From Monoraphidium neglectum (taxonomy: Eukaryota > Chlorophyta > Chlorophyceae > Sphaeropleales > Selenastraceae), in assembly GCF_000611645.1 (NCBI RefSeq), contig NW_014012692.1:1-18433 (forward strand): a stretch of DNA of 18,433 nt. Reading direction: 5' to 3'. Within the stretch, counting starts at the first letter, position 1. Each line of letters opens with the position of its first letter. The translations under genes and the position numbers were made by a program. Below are positions 17,575-18,433 of the stretch, one piece after another. A model generated the notes under the pieces. The model saw only the letters and a list, made by a program, of their open reading frames with translations, did not search any database and was not told the origin of the DNA.

Positions 17575-18433
17575 ATGGCGCTCGCATCCCGACACCTGCA
17601 GCGGTGCCTGCGCTCGCCACATTTCAGACGCACGTCGCCGCGCCCCTACGGCCGCCGCGCGGCCTGCTCAGCGGCAGCGGAAAGGCATCGCATCGTGTTC
17701 CTCGGCACACCGGAGGTGCGCAAGCCGCCGGCGGCGGCTGCCATGGGAAAGCTTGCGTCGCTCGGTCGCCATGTCGACAACCGCGGCAGCTGCCCCGCCG
17801 CTGATCCCAACGCCTCGCCAACACGCGACTGTTTTCCCTTTCAAGGTGGCTGCCATCGTCCTGGATGAGCTGCTGGCTGCTTCCAAGGCGCCGGACGCCA
17901 GCTTCGAAGTGGGCGGCAGGGCGGGCGGACTGCACTGCGGGGGCCAAGGCCGGCCGGGCGTTGCGTAGTGCTCTGCGCCTTTCCACCGTTGTGCCTTTCC
18001 ATCGTTGTGCCTTTCCACCGCGCTGTTTCAGATGGGGCAAGCAATCCGTCCGGGCGTCGAGCGGTCGCCAGGTGGGCGTGGAGCCGCAGACGGCTGCAGG
18101 AGCGACGCTGCCCGCCCCCGCCCCCGACCGCCGCAGGTGGCTGCTGTGGTGTCTCAGCCAGGGAAGCCCAAGGGCCGCGGCAACAAGGCCACGCCCGTGC
18201 CCAGCCCCGTGGAGCAGCTGGCGCGCCAGGCGGGGCTCCCTGATGACAGGATACTGTGCCCAAAGTGCGCCCCACCCCCAAGGCCGACACGCGCCCGGCC
18301 CGGAATCGCAGCAGGCACCTCCTTGGCGCCGCGGCAACGCGTCGCCGCTCGCTCCCGCCGGCTCCTGCCGGCGCGCGGCAGCACCCCGCCCCGGGCTTCC
18401 CCTGCGGCCTGCCTTGGCGGCCCCTGCTGGTGG
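17575..18433 (+). CDS. FMT: Organellar methionyl-tRNA formyltransferase, 5' exons (runs off right edge)
   Basis: Three exons are visible: 17575-17715, 17846-17908 and 18137-18264. The donor GTGCGC at 18265 opens an intron, or less likely the exon reads on, past the window end. The first 36 or so residues are Arg/Ser/Pro/Ala-rich without acidic residues, an organelle transit peptide. Then HRIVFLGTPE joins VAAIVLDELLAAS and VAAVVSQPGKPKGRG-NK...PVPSPVEQLARQAGLP. These match the N-terminal Rossmann-like formyltransferase domain: the GTPE/D-F strand-turn, and the loop S/TQP-x-x-x-x-GRG that in the E. coli enzyme helps read the tRNA acceptor stem. The enzyme transfers formyl from 10-formyl-THF to initiator Met-tRNA in plastids and/or mitochondria. 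The 10-formyl-THF catalytic motif and C-terminal domain lie outside the window. The start ATG at 17575 has A near -3 (CCA ATG). Confidence 0.9.
17977..18024. repeat. 16-bp tandem repeat, three copies, in FMT intron 2
   Basis: The unit GCCTTTCCACCGTTGT recurs at 17977-17992, 17993-18008 (one change) and 18009-18024 (two changes). It lies in the intron 17909-18136. Confidence 0.9.

Noticed and set aside
17624..18337. Minus-strand frame of about 237 codons over FMT
   Set aside because: Antisense to conserved FMT exons. The R/A/G-rich translation is expected from GC-rich shadow frames.

Overview
This is nuclear DNA from a green alga, most likely a chlorophycean (Chlamydomonadales or Sphaeropleales; I cannot fix the genus). 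The evidence is GC-rich exons alternating with lower-GC introns and spacers, nearly all splice donors reading GTG (GTGAGT, GTGCGT, GTGGGT), candidate TGTAA poly(A) signals, long CAG tracts, a plastid transit peptide and a plant-type AP2 domain. No bacterial operons, rRNA, tRNA, CRISPR or insertion sequences are visible. All exon models were built by hand from frame, splice sites and family conservation.

Layout. 1-390 (-): N-terminal part of a disordered acidic protein, running off the left edge. 1115-4020 (-): a split leucine-rich-repeat protein with a large disordered polyQ insert; its 5' exon is not found. 4978-5370 (-): a small plastid-targeted protein I do not recognise. 6105-7735 (+): the TRAPP subunit BET3/TRAPPC3, six exons, 180 residues, complete. 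8505-12362 (+): a predicted single-pass membrane protein of 708 residues in eight exons, with signal peptide, three six-cysteine kringle-like modules, a CBM1-like cellulose-binding module, a linker, an SEA-like region, one membrane helix and a cytosolic tail. 13168-16482 (+): an AP2-domain transcription factor with an enlarged internal loop, a long Q/A/P-rich C-terminus and a frame conflict at its 5' end. 17575 to the right edge (+): the first exons of an organellar methionyl-tRNA formyltransferase.

The genes share no obvious pathway; this is an ordinary gene-dense algal neighbourhood. The first three run leftwards and the last four rightwards, so 5371-6104 is a divergent promoter region. The most novel item is the kringle-like/CBM1 membrane protein. 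Others are four CAG arrays that are CAG on the sense strand of their gene even in introns, a perfect 111-bp alternating purine-pyrimidine tract, a 25-bp fold-back hairpin, a SINE-like insertion flanked by a 15-bp direct repeat, and the AP2 loop expansion with its upstream frame conflict.
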